Source of the DNA: Dendrophyllia cribrosa
Taxonomy: Eukaryota > Cnidaria > Anthozoa > Scleractinia > Dendrophylliidae
Reading direction: 5' to 3'
Assembly (NCBI GenBank): GCA_024195265.1
Contig: JAJLRJ010000010.1
Location: 9,665,302-9,729,301 of the forward strand
DNA: 64,000 nucleotides
The notes below the pieces were generated by a model, which was given only the letters and a program-made list of their open reading frames with translations, did not search any database and had not been told where the DNA came from. This document shows positions 11,587 through 23,411 of the stretch, one piece after another. Numbering within the stretch: the first letter of the stretch is position 1; the number at the start of each line of letters is the position of its first letter. Both the position numbers and the translations under genes were made by a program.

Positions 11587-12173
11587 TTCCAGCGCAATAA
11601 ACCCACCCGGGATGTTGTGAGAACATCAGAAAACACTTGCCTGTGGCTCATGCTTTCTAAATTTCTGTTGTGTTCTCAAATTCCCGCTGGGTTGTGTTCC
11701 ATGACAGTATAATACATGGCTTTGGCTTCTTCATTTGTTAAATAGTAAAATGAAAATTGCACAGTGGCTTGATAATACAAATTTCATTTTCTTATGTTAA
11801 CAACAATATTATTTTTACGAATGAATACAGTCTAAAATATTAAGTATTGTTTTAACCTCTTGAAAATGAAATTCATATATATCTCCACACCATCTGTAGC
11901 ATTATATTTTGGGGACCATGGTTTAAGCTCTAAAATAACACACCCACATTGTCAAAATATTTATATGTGGCTTGTGATAGTGTACAGTGTACATGGAGGA
12001 GAGAAATAGAAAGTTTACCCAGAACAAGAACAATGAATTCCAACTATAAGTTGAGTGGCATTTAAATCAAAACTGTTCCCTTCTAATTGGTTCAAACAAC
12101 TTTAGATGGAATTGTTTGCATCCTGTAATCTGATTGAGTGACCCTGACCCGGTAATAGTAGTATAGCACTGTA

Positions 12174-12473
12174 CAGGGTTCGTACGGTCATGGAAAAACC
12201 TGGAAAGTCATGGAATTGTATAATTTAATTTCCAGGCCTGGAAAGTCATGGAATTTAAGTGTGGGTCATGGAAAGTCATGGAAAATTATGTTCATGGTAC
12301 AAAATCACAAAGGCAGTATACGTTGTGGGAATAATAACGCAAGATGAAAAATTAACAAAAATGATCATTTTGATAAAATTTTGAAAACAACTGTTGAACT
12401 CTTGGTCATGAAAAATTTGAAAAGGTCATGGAAAGTCATGGAATTTTAAAATCTGAAAAGAGTACGAACCCTG
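12174..12473. mobile_element. 300-bp MITE with CAGGGTTCGTAC ends
   Basis: Perfect terminal inverted repeats CAGGGTTCGTAC and GTACGAACCCTG, flanked by CTGTA on both sides (12169-12173, 12474-12478). The interior has several copies of ggtcatggaaagtcatggaa. It sits inside an intron of the KDZ relic. The 5-bp duplication matches the other CAGGG-ended elements here; a hAT-like family is the best guess. Confidence 0.8.
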
Positions 12474-13404
12474 CTGTAAATGCAAAAGCTAACGCAAGTT
12501 GTTTTATATTGTAGGTTAATTGATTGGTGCACTGCCACTGGTGTGGACCAACTATCTTCCTCGGCTGAAGCTAAACTTATGAACCTTTTTTTACTGTATA
12601 CCATTGATACTGGATGAATACCAGTTACCTAAAATTTAAGGTGACCAAACACAGTTTGCGGTTTTCATTGTTGGATTAACATTTATTAGATCACATGTAC
12701 ACAATAAATTGAATTGAGAACCCAGTTCATGCACCTACAGGTCACCAAAAATTTGAGAATGAGTGTTTTAATAAGTGCCTTCTATGTGTCATATTTGTAG
12801 CCATTACAGCTTGCTAGTACTTAATATACTTTTAAATTTTCTTTAAATTATTCCCTCTTCTTTGCCATTAGCACTTTAGCAGTAGCTATAACTAGTTAAT
12901 ATTATTTTTGTTATTATTAAATATCATATTTTTATTCTAGCTGATTTGGCTAGTGTTTTGCAAGCAGCCAACGAACTTTTAGTAGAGCATCCAAGGCACC
13001 AAAGTAGAACTGGGAGCAGCAGAGTACTATCTTAAATGAAAGCTGGGGATCTTTGCATTCAACTTTGATGAACATCACAGTAGCTAGAAATGCAGTGAAC
13101 GAATCAAGTTGTATGAAATGCTCACAGCATATAGCTGTTGTCCACTGTTTTGATTGTCACCCGCATGCTTCTCATGGACCTTGTGATCAGCTCATCCATG
13201 AAATGCAGCCATTTAATGATCATGATGGTTCAACTGGTGGCTTTTTTAAGTCGATCCCACCAACTGTTTCATTAGATTGTGATATAAAATGGGTGTCTAT
13301 CGGTATGTACAGCTGTATACTTTTTTGCACTATATAATTTGCTTGCTGTTTAGGAAATGTATCAGATTGTGGCTCACTGGTGTAGAAGATGCGTTATTCT
13401 CTTT

Positions 13405-13520
13405 TGCTCTGACTAATAATAAGACAGCATTGCTGAGTGGGCACTGAATATGAAATCTGGAGGTCCCTGGTTGAAATCCTGTGCCCTGCCACTAGCTGGA
13501 TTTTTTCTTGATAGTCTGAA
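13405..13520 (+). repeat. tRNA-derived SINE head
   Basis: The sequence shows an A-box-like gctgagtgggc and, about 35 bp later, a B-box-like ggttgaaatcc preceded by tctggaggtccc, the spacing and order of a tRNA gene. The acceptor ends do not pair, so it is a SINE or pseudo-tRNA rather than a functional tRNA. Confidence 0.5.
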
Positions 13521-15631
13521 GTCCAACTCCCCTGTCGCGCTCTGTAAATAGCCAACTGACCCCGGTTGTTCAAAAGGTGGATACTGCTATCCACTGAATA
13601 AATCATTATCCACCCGATAACACAATTGGTTTTGTTAATGCTTATCAACTGGATAGTAATTTATCCAGTGGATATCACTATCCACTGTCAACAACAACTT
13701 TATTATTTTAATTTTGTACTCTGCATTGATTTACATTATATTAAAACTACTGTTAAATATAGAGAGAGTTCAGGCTGCCCATAATAACCATTGAGGGCTA
13801 AAAAAATAGGGCAGCCTTACTAACTTACTTACCATCTTAACAATCCTGAAGGTAATACTTCTGTTTACCCTGATTTAAAGTCTTTACGTGATAATTTTTT
13901 ATTTCAAATAGGCCCTCCTCTTTATTAGGTCCTGGAATTAAATAAGTCCCCCAGTACTTAAATAATAGAGCTGCTACTGTGCCTTGTTTTATGTCATTAG
14001 TTATAGCATGTTATAGTGCCTTTCAAGATTCAAAAAGATATTTGTTTGAAATTATCTTTTTAATAAATGGGACACAAAGAATTGCTTACAGAGCACACTA
14101 TTCACTGGAATTGAAAAAAGGAAGAGAGAATGCCTCAGACTAGCAGAAAGGTATTCAAAGGTAGATGTTTTTTTTTTCAGTTGATTAGAAAATGACCCTT
14201 GGCTAGAAGTTGTTCTTAGCCCAAAATATAGAAGTAAAATTGTACAAATAAATTAGGCATTAATCACTTGCCCTGATACTCTGTAATGATTACAATTTTT
14301 AGGATCAAAGCTCCTTGTTATTCATTGATGCCATTTTACCGAGAAAATGTCAGTTTATCAGTTTCAGTTCTTAACATCAATTTTAATTTGCCTACACAGC
14401 CAAATATGCAACTTTTAAATGCTGAAAGGAATCTCTCAAGACAGTTTGAAGAGCTTCATGTGTCAGCTGATGTGTTGTCTTGGTGGAAAGATGAGTTACA
14501 TCATAGTGCCCAGAGTAAGAATTTTTGTGCTGGTAAATGACCGTTGCTCAAACGCCTAGAACAATGTATAACTTGTATTTTCCTTGTGATGACAAGGCCT
14601 CAACTGATAATCTAGTATTTCTTTATTACTACTAAGAGTTTACTTGCTTTTCACTACTATTATTTCAGAGGAGCAGAATTCTCAAACCTCCAAAAGAGCC
14701 ACCATTTCACAGAAAGAGGGAGAGTTCTTGGTGAAAACTACGCATCTTAAAAATATGAAAAAGGGATAAAGTGCTGTGTGAAGCTGCCAAGGAGTTGTAT
14801 GGTCAGCAGTATAATCAATTAGCCTCAAGATTTGCTGTTACCAATACTAAAGTGGATGGTGATGGCGAAAAAATTTTTGATGGCTATTTCCCATTTCAGA
14901 AAACAGATGGAACGTTGCCACTACTCCCTTTCTCATAGGGTCTACAACATGGGAAAGCTTGGAGGTTATACCTGATTAGTATTTTTAGCAACTTCTACTA
15001 TTGTATTTTCCCTTGATGCAAACTGTTGCCATATGTAGGTATTGGATATTTTGCAGCAACGTTTCACGTTTTTTTTCCATCAGTTTTTTTACTTTATTGA
15101 GCCCTTGTTTATTAATTGTGTCCCATTTGGCGTGCCTATAATAGGCCATTTCCAAGTTACGTTATGCCTCGTTGTCAAAGCGAGGCAAGGTGCACAACCT
15201 TTCATATGAAAATGGGTTTTTATTCAAATGCAAATAAAACTCATCTTCTTTTAATTCAATCTGTTTACGCTCAGTTTTGTGGTTTTAAATTGTTTTGTAC
15301 AATAAATGTTGCGATAATATCACATTACTTTGTAGTTTCCATAAGTACCAAGAGATCAGCGGTGGAAACAGATTCAACCTAGGTACTTGGTGTATCCCTG
15401 ATCATAATGTATGGTACTTCATGTATCCCTTATTGTAATGTATTTAGATATATTGCAGTGTAATTTAGGGTCGGATTACAGTATCTGGGGTTGAAGCACT
15501 GATTTTAGTATTTAGGTTTAAGCACTGATTCCAGTATTTCCAGTGTATCGAAAGGGTTAGGTCTTATATATGGTCTGGGCCAGCAGCATATTATCTTATT
15601 TCCCCTAAAAATTACAGCTTCCGGCAGCTTG

Positions 15632-15703
15632 TCCTCGGTGGTGTAGTGGATAGTGTGCATGGAGTAGATCATACGGCCCGGGTTCGATTCCCTATTCTGC
15701 TGT
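15632..15703 (+). repeat. tRNA-like sequence (Glu/Asp-type, degenerate)
   Basis: It begins tcctcggtggtgtagtggatag, close to a tRNA-Glu 5' half with A box, and has the B box gcccgggttcgattccc. The acceptor stem (tcctcgg against tattctg) does not pair and the anticodon arm is disordered. It is best called a tRNA pseudogene or SINE head. Confidence 0.55.
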
Positions 15704-16429
15704 TTTTATCTTCTTTTTCTACTGAAATAAAAACTAAGTGTGTAAATACAAAATAATAAGGGATACACCAAGTACATACCAGATTCAAAGAGGAGCTGCT
15801 GCTGATCAAGGGAGATAAATTTCTTCATTTCTTTTTACACAGATGGCGTTATTCCGTCCATTTATGAAACGAAAATGGAACTGCAAGCTGCCTTGATTGG
15901 TAACAGTTAACACTATCCTTGGGATCACTATTTCCATGCAACATGCAAAAGATTGTGTCTAAATGTGGCACGTTAAACCTCTCGTTGTTATCCATACACC
16001 AAGCTCCTAGGTCCTGTTTTGTAAGGCCCCTATCCCGCAGTCCGATCAAACTTTGTTAAATCTGCCAGGAGCACAAACCTTTCGCCGTCATACCTCTGGA
16101 AGTCACATGAACAATTTAACTTTAATTTAATTTTAATTTCTTTTGTTGGAAACAGTAATTTTTGCAGACTAACTTTGTGCGTCATCCCACAACAGTTTTT
16201 TTTCGGAGCTTTCTGCCTCTTCTACACAAGTAGCCTTAGTGGCTTGTGTGTAGTGTGATCTACCAAATGGGTATTTTTATTGTGTAACCTTTTTGTCTTG
16301 TTCTCTAGATACAGGTTTTCAAAGGTGTGATGTAGATGAATGCAAGACTGCAAGTGAAAGTTCCTCAATAAAAAAAAGTGAGATGTGATAATTATTATTG
16401 TTATACTGTATATCTTATTATAGGCTGTT

Positions 16430-17551
16430 AATTTGGTCTGATGTGCAGAAGTGGTGATGTAGCTGTTCCCCGTGGTTACCATGATTCCATGCCGTTGTTT
16501 GAAGTGTCTCTAAATTTATACCGATCATTGGAATCGCTGTAGGCTGATGAGGCTGAACAAGCCGAAATAGCTGAGCTGATTTTTTATTTCCTTTAGGCGT
16601 CATGGTATACCGCTTTATCTTCAAGTGAACGTGTGACGAAAGGAAAGCTTTCTCTGTTATAGAAGAAGGACTTCTGTTTAAAGCAAGTTGCAGCCGGCTT
16701 GAAAGCATTTGCGTCTGTGTTATCGGATGAATTACATTCATTTCGAGAATTGGCGTGTAAAACCGAGGGCGATTTTGCCGAGTTGGAAGAAGAGGTCGAT
16801 CCTGCTGATGGATTGGAATTTGAAGAAGACGAAGCAGACGAAGAAGATGAAGAAAATGAAGATATTAATTTGTGCTTGGGATTTTCCTAAAGAGATAAGC
16901 CAAAACACCTTTAATGGACGCAATGGAAGTAATGCATGCAGTTTAATTTCTATTCTCATTGCATATCTTTTTGTAAAAAAAAAGAAAATATGCAAATTCC
17001 AGACAAAGGATTCCTGCCCGATAATGTAATAAGAATATTTTGCGGCTGTGTGGAGCTTGGAAATATGATGTACGATATTTGTCGTGAGACTTCCTAACAT
17101 ATATTTGTCTGTTGAAGAAGCTATCGCTCTCTACGCTTTCACCAATATTTCTGTAGAAGAGGCATTACCAGTAAGGATGAAAGATGAACACGAGTTGTCA
17201 ACCTTATGTGGACAGCTGAATGATTTGAGGGAAATTACGACCCACTTTGTAAATATCATAGTTAACGAGAAGACCTCGTTGTTCGTGGTTACTCCGCAGA
17301 ACATCATGTATGTTGACACCCATCTTCATGGTCTTCATGGAACTAGTGGTGCTGTCATAGTAAAAGGCTGCACTTTAAATTTAAGAGGGTTTTGTAAGTT
17401 CGTGTGGGATTTGGAAGCACACGACAAAGGTACTTTCGGGAACCTTAATGTTGTAATCTTTCTAAAGGGGGCACTATACTCGTGTATTTTTATTATATTG
17501 GATGAATGCTTACCCCTGGCAGCACTAGAGCACTTTCGTGTTGGCCATTAA
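16430..17551 (+). pseudogene. Decayed cysteine-peptidase-like protein
   Basis: One reading frame from 16430 carries protein-like sequence (LFEVSLNLYRSLESL, then ADEAEQAEIAEL) interrupted by three TAG codons, then an acidic stretch (16780-16875). After a frame change, NTFNGRNGSNACSLISILIA appears at about 16908. Around a 9-A run (16976-16984) the frame changes again to LPDNVIRIFCGCVELGN, and once more at about 17090 to LPNIYLSVEEAIAL. The last part contains TSLFVVTPQNIMYVDTHLHG and HGTSGAVI. The NAC plus DTH-x-H pair is laid out like a papain-fold protease, distantly reminiscent of tegument-type deubiquitinases. That reading is inference. At least two frameshifts and three stops make it dead. 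It may have been part of the adjoining KDZ-type element. Confidence 0.5.
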
Positions 17552-17559
17552 ATCTTTAT

Positions 17560-18383
17560 TACTTCCCAACTAATTCGAAAAATCCCTTTCTCCTCCTTTA
17601 CAAACAAATTTACATCTACAGAAAATATTTACAATTTTATGACACCTTCCACTGTAAGCCTATGATGGCATTTTTAAATCGCTTGAAACCTCAAAGAGAT
17701 ACTGTAAGAATAGTGCTAAATGTTTAGTTCGAGTGTTGCAAAACATTTAGGTGTATTGCCCCCTCAGTGAATATAGCTTTTATTTTAGGCTAAGGCTTTT
17801 ATGTCTTTCAGACATGCTACTACGTAGATGCAGAAAGTTAAATCACTCACAGTTGAATAAACTCAACAGCAATGTCATCTCTGTGAATAGTTAAATTTCT
17901 CACAACGTACATTTTGAGTCCAGTTCACAACTTGTATAATGCAAATTTTATTTTGAGTAAAGAACACGTACCACACAAAAGTTGTACTGAGTCACATACT
18001 GTGTTTTCCATTGGTTCTGTGCACCTTAGTCTCACCCTAAGTTGAAAATAAATGCCGCCGTAAACATTACATAACAAAATGAAGTAACTTCCTGGAAAAT
18101 AGTCAATAAGACGTGAATGTACTCGTGACGTTATGAATGAGTAGCGGTACGTTAGAGCTAAGTCAGAGCAGCAAAAACCTGTGTTGTGGAACTTGTTGAA
18201 AGATCCTAAACGTAAGTAGTGGACGTACTTCCCCGCAGCGAGAACTGTCAAGTAAGTTACAACTTCGAATTAAGCAACAAAGCTCAACAATACAGACTAC
18301 AGCCCGCGTAACATTTGGTGGAACAGCCCTCCTCCCTCTCACCCCTTCAATGTTGAAAAAAAAAACTGGAAATGGCACTACCC
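17560..18383. other. Unannotated AT-rich stretch
   Basis: Only chance reading frames are visible (for example 17506-17727 plus and 17925-18251 minus), with no motifs, repeats or splice-bounded exons that I recognise. Confidence 0.5.
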
Positions 18384-21060
18384 CGCTTAAATAATGTACA
18401 ATTGGGGTAGCACACTGGACCGCACTAATAAAATAAACCCGTTTTTCACTTCAGTTCAAATAATGTAAAATTGGGGTGAAGACTGGATGTGCCGGTAGGA
18501 ATGGGATATATAGCATACTAGACCGCACTGATGAAATCAACCCCGTTTTTCACTCCAGTTCAAATAATGTAAAATTGGGGTGAAGATCGAGAGTGTAGGG
18601 ATGGGATATATAGCATATTGGACCGCACTGATGAAATCAACCCCGTTTTCAACTCCCGTTCAAATAATGTAAAAATCGGGTGAAGATTGGATGTGTAGGG
18701 ATGGGATATATAGCATATTGGACCGCACTGATGAAATCAACCCCGTTTTCAACTCCCGTTCAAATAATGTAAAAATGGGGTGAAGATTGGATGTGTAGGG
18801 AAGGGATATATAGCATACTGGACCGCACTGATGAAATCAACCCCGTTTTTCACTCCCGTTCAAATAATGTAAAAATGGGATGAAGATTGGATGTGTAGGG
18901 ATGGGATATATAGCATACTAGACCGCACTGATGAAATCAACCCCGTTTTTCACTCCCGTTCAAATAATGTAAAATTGGGGTGAAGATCGAAAGTGTAGGG
19001 ATGGGATATATAGCATATTGGACCGCACTGATGAAATTAACCCCGTTTTTCACTCCCGTTCAAATAATGTAAAAATGGGGTGAAGATTGGATGTGTAGGG
19101 ATGGGATATATAGCATACTGGACCGCACTGATGAAATCATCCCCGTTTTTCACTCCCGTTCAAATAATGTAAAAATGGGGTGAAGATTGGATGTGTAGGG
19201 ATGGGATATATAGCATACTGGACCGCACTGATGAAATCATCCCCGTTTTTCACTCCCGTTCAAATAATGTAAAAATGGGGTGAAGATTGGATGTGTAGGG
19301 ATGGGATATATAGCATACTGGACCGCACTGATGAAATCAACCCCGTTTTTCAGTCCCGTTCAAATAATGTAAAATTGGGGTGAAGATCGAAAATGTAGGG
19401 ATGGGATATATAGCATATTGGACCGCACTGATGAAATCAACCCCGTTTTTCACTCCCATTCAAATAATGTAAAATTGGGGTGAAGATTGAATGTGTAGGG
19501 ATGGGATATATAGCATACTGGACCGCACTGATGGAATTAACCCCGTTTTTCACTCCCGTTCAAATAATGTAAAATTGGGGTGAAGGTCGAAAGTGTAGGG
19601 ATGGGATATATAGCATATTGGACCGCACTGATGAAATTAACCCCGTTTTTCAGTCCCGTTCAAATAATGTAAAAATGGGGTGAAGATTGGATGTGTAGGG
19701 ATGGGATATATAGCATACTGGACCGCACTGATGAAATCATTCCCGTTTTTCACTCCCGTTCAAATAATGTAAAAATGGGGTGAAGATTGGATGTGTAGGG
19801 ATGGGATATATAGCATACTGGACCGCACTGATGAAATCAACCCCGTTTTTCAGTCCCGTTCAAATAATGTAAAATTGGGGTGAAGATCGAAAATGTAGGG
19901 ATGGGATATATAGCATATTGGACCGCACTGATAAAATCAACCCCGTTTTTCACTCCCATTCAAATAATGTAAAATTGGAGTGAAGATTGAATGTGTAGGG
20001 ATGGGATATATAGCATACTGGACCGCACTGATGGAATTAACCCCGTTTTTCACTCCCGTTCAAATAATGTAAAATTGGGGTGAAGGTCGAAAGTGTAGGG
20101 ATGGGATATATAGCATATTGGACCGCACTGATGAAATTAACCCCGTTTTTCAGTCCCGTTCAAATAATGTAAAATTGGGGTGAAGATTGAAAGTGTAGGG
20201 ATGGGATATATAGCATATTGGACCGCACTGATGAAATTAACCCCGTTTTTCACTCCCGTTCAAATAGTGTAAAATTGGGGTGAAGATTGAATGTGTAGGG
20301 ATGGCATACTATAGCATACTGGACCGCACTGATGAAATTAACCTCGTTTTTCACTCCCGTTCAAATAATGTAAAAATGGGGTGAAGACTGGATGTGTAGG
20401 GATGGGATATATAGCACACTGGACCGCACTGATGAAATTAACCCCGTTTTTCACGCCCGTTCAAATAATGTAAAATTGGGGTGAAGATCGAAAGTGTAGG
20501 GATGGGATATATAGCATATTGGACCGCACTGATGAAATCAACCCCGTTTTTCACTCCCATTCAAATAATGTAAAATTGGGGTGAAGATTGAATGTGTAGG
20601 GATGGGATATATAGCACACTGGACCGCACTGATGGAATTAACCCCGTTTTTCACTCCCGTTCAAATAATGTAAAATTGGGGTGAAGATCGAGAGTGTAGG
20701 GATGGGATATATAGCATATTGGACCGCACTGATGAAATCAACCCCGTTCAAATAATGTAAAAATGGGGTGAAGATTGGATGTGTAGGGATGGGATATATA
20801 GCATACTGGACCGCACTGATGAAATAAACCCCGTTTTTCACTCCCGTTCAAATAATGTAAAATGGGGCGAAGATTGGATGTGCCGGGAAGGGATATATAG
20901 CATATTGGACCGCACTGATGAAATCAACCCCGTTATTCACTCCAGTTCAAATAATGTAAAATTGGGGTGAAGAATGGATGTGTAGGGATGGGATATATAG
21001 CATACTGGACCGCACTGATGAAATTAACCCCGTTTTTCACTCCCGTTCAAATTATGTAAA
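18384..21060. repeat. 100-bp satellite array, about 26-27 units
   Basis: Anchoring on caaataatgt, copies fall at 18456 and 18561 and then every 100 bp exactly from 18561 to 20261. A one-base insertion follows, then a 13-base deletion in the unit starting at 20662 and one 99-bp unit, ending at 21048. Each unit contains gaccgcactgatgaaatcaa and gggatgggatatatagcat. Variant bases alternate in a regular way: units from 19261 to 19760 recur in the same order from 19761 to 20260, a 500-bp higher-order repeat. Open frames inside it only reflect the repeat. Confidence 0.97.
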
Positions 21061-21423
21061 ATATCAGCCATATCCATATACTGGGTAGGATGCATTGTAA
21101 ATTATACTGGTGCAAAATTTCACACTTAGCAAATAAAAAAAATAGATCCCTGAATTATTTTTTTTAAGATCATGTGAGAGACAAATAACAAAAAGGCACT
21201 AGTGGTTCCCAACTGCCTGAGCACATCATGGTTTCTGTATCATGAAGCGACTAGGAGTATTGCTACTCCCCTGGATGATGTGCTAGTCCATTGCAGCATT
21301 TTGTTGCTTAAATATCTTGTCCAAGAACACAACATTATTATCTGAATAATTTAATTTTGTTATACAGGTGTACTCTGGGTATAAGTATTGGCATCTATGA
21401 TCAAAACAGACACATTTCTTAAA

Positions 21424-21555
21424 ATACAGTCAAACCTGTACATAATGGTCACCCTTGGGACTTCAGAAAGTGGCCGCTTAATACAGGTTAAATACAGGTA
21501 GCAAATACAACTCGGGACTTTGAAAACTGGTAATTATATACAGGTTCAACTGTAT
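21424..21555. mobile_element. Diverged Tc1/mariner-type MITE
   Basis: Ends tacagtcaaacctgta and tacaggttcaactgta are related to the intact MITE at 4559-4713, and the interior again contains a gcttaatacaggt copy. The inverted ends have diverged. Confidence 0.55.
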
Positions 21556-21884
21556 AATTTATGAAAGTCACAAATGAAGCAATGGACTTGTATTGGTTTA
21601 TAATGAAGACAAAATAAATGTTACTTTTTCAATGCACTCTTTAACAAGACAAACCAAAGTCAAACATCTGATTTAAACAGTAAAATCTGAAACTCATAAC
21701 TCATAATGAAAATATCGATATAAATTAATTATATATACAGTGTTTTTCCTCTGTCCGTATTCTACTTTACTTTCGGTTGGGTCAAAAACTGCAGCCATAA
21801 ATGACAATTTTTTCTGACACAAAAAAACAACATACATTTTTAAGAATTGTAAATTTATCTTGGTATTTTTAGATTTTAGTTTTT

Positions 21885-21966
21885 ATCTTAGCATAAATAA
21901 TGATTGTAAAGCACTTATGGAAGATTAGCTGAATAGTGCTATACAAATTAATATTATTATTATTAC
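21885..21966 (+). repeat. LINE/SINE 3' tail
   Basis: The sequence gattgtaaagcacttatgg...gtgctatacaaattaat followed by (att)n matches the general form of CR1-like LINE or SINE tails (a conserved stem region then ATT repeats). The rest of the element is not visible upstream. Confidence 0.5.
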
Positions 21967-23030
21967 ATGAAAGTAACATTGTTTTGATGTCACAACCCAC
22001 ACAGTTTGACCTGGCATTCATTATCATCACTATATTGGTAGATTTGATCAAATAAAAAAAAATATCTGTCATACGATCATTTTTAGAAAATAGGTAGTCC
22101 CATGTTAAATACCTTTCACTAATGCACTTGTCAATAAAAGAACCCCCATCCTGGAACAAGGTATTTGGTTCAAGGGATCTTCATATATGAGGAAATCCAC
22201 CATTTTGATAATTTTTTGGTGTGAAATGATACCAACCCACCACCTCAAAAGTCTATTATATTATTAGGTTTCTACACATTCAAACCGCCTTACATATAAT
22301 TTCCAGCCTTGAGCAATTGGGGAATTTAATGAGTCTAAAAATATTTCATTTGAAAGTTAAATAATATTCAAAACAAAGATTTACTACAAATATCTTGAAA
22401 ATGGAAATGGAAACATGTGCAAGTAACTTTTCTTCCCACATTATCAATCATATTTCATATTTAATAATAAACAATTTTGGACTGTACTTTCGGTTTTTTA
22501 CTGGAAACGTTCAAGCACAATGACTAATGACTAACTGTTCAGCAACCTCAATATGGGCAGGCATAAAGCAACCTCTAAATACAGCAATGGATCTTTTGGA
22601 AACAGTATACTTTTAGTGAGTTTTCAGCTGCCCCCAAGAAATATCAGCTGTTAACAAGTCTGTAAATAAGTCATGCAGATTTTATTCTGATTGAAAGTGT
22701 GTCAGCATAGGCTGTATTATAGAGTTCAAAGTTTAGCTGGCAGAAAAAAATTAGTCTGTAAGCATGATCTGGTGAGAGATCAAAGTTTTGACCTGCAGAC
22801 ATGAGACTCGCACCTAACAGGTGTGAGATTTGGCAGGGAATTTCCATGGGGCAAAAAAAAATTAAATTAAATCCCCTACATTTCCTTACATTGCATCCTG
22901 GGGTGGTGGTGGTAGCAGGAGGGGTGGGGGTTAACTGACAAGTGCATTAGATAAATAAGGTGCCAAATGGACACCTGTAGAGGTGAGAGTGGCCACCCTC
23001 AAGAAGGAGATTTTCAGTTGGGTCTCCTAA

Positions 23031-23318
23031 GGGGCCGATTACATGGCGAATTTCAGCCCGGGCTGAGATTTCAGCCCGGTCAACCGGGCTGAAATTCTGA
23101 TGCGATTACATGGTGAATTTCAGCCCGTTTGGCTGGGCTGAAAATTCCAGCCCGGTTTCTGAAACCGGGCTGGAATTTTCAGCCCGGGCTGAAACTCATC
23201 CCGGGTTGAAACTTTGTTCATGTAATCGCTAACTTCATTTTAAGAGGATTTATTTCGGAAGCCAGGCTGAAATCTCAGCCCGGTCAACCGGGCTGAAATT
23301 CGCCATGTAATCGGCCCC
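23031..23318. mobile_element. 288-bp foldback MITE, Harbinger-like
   Basis: Terminal inverted repeats ggggccgattacatggcgaa and ttcgccatgtaatcggcccc, flanked by TAA on both sides, with many internal copies of ttcagcccgggctgaaa that can pair. A 3-bp TAA duplication fits PIF/Harbinger-type MITEs. Confidence 0.8.
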
Positions 23319-23411
23319 TAACAGTAATGGGGCATGAAGTTCACCATTGGAGACTGTTGTCAGGCAAACACATGCATGGTCGGCAGGTATTTGATGGCTA
23401 TGCAGGACATC

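Larger units (their letters stand above)
10895..14938 (+). pseudogene. Decayed KDZ-type transposase gene (CxC cluster and C-terminal part)
   Basis: Pieces of one multi-exon gene can be followed on the plus strand. A basic segment is at about 11005-11246 (GKKRKKPLVLSEISERAQ). A piece after the acceptor at 12942 begins ADLASVLQAANELL. After a frame break near 13020 comes a segment at about 13008-13337 with a Cys/His cluster, KCSQHIAVVHCFDCHPHASH, then QPFNDHD and GFFKSIPPTVSL. That cluster and the GFFKPIPPT-like sequence match the CxC zinc region I know from Kyakuja-Dileera-Zisupton transposases. Exon 14400-14514 (donor gtaaga) joins in phase to 14669-14938, where KELYGQQYNQLASRF and KIFDGYFPF resemble the family's C-terminus. 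Frameshifts near 13020 and 14766 and no catalytic core between 13.35 and 14.4 kb mark it as a deletion relic. Confidence 0.6.

Noticed and set aside
15632..15703. Functional tRNA gene
   Set aside because: The A and B boxes are good but the acceptor and anticodon stems do not pair.
18561..18660. Hammerhead ribozyme in the 100-bp satellite (contains CTGATGA, and GAAA in some units)
   Set aside because: A weak stem II can be drawn (ACCCC with GGGGT), but no segment pairs with the bases just before CTGATGA to form stem I, no stem III is possible after GAAA, and many units lack the GAAA.
20638..20970. Repeat proteins with a DRTDEINPV motif
   Set aside because: Frames on both strands simply follow the 100-bp satellite and have no start or splice context.
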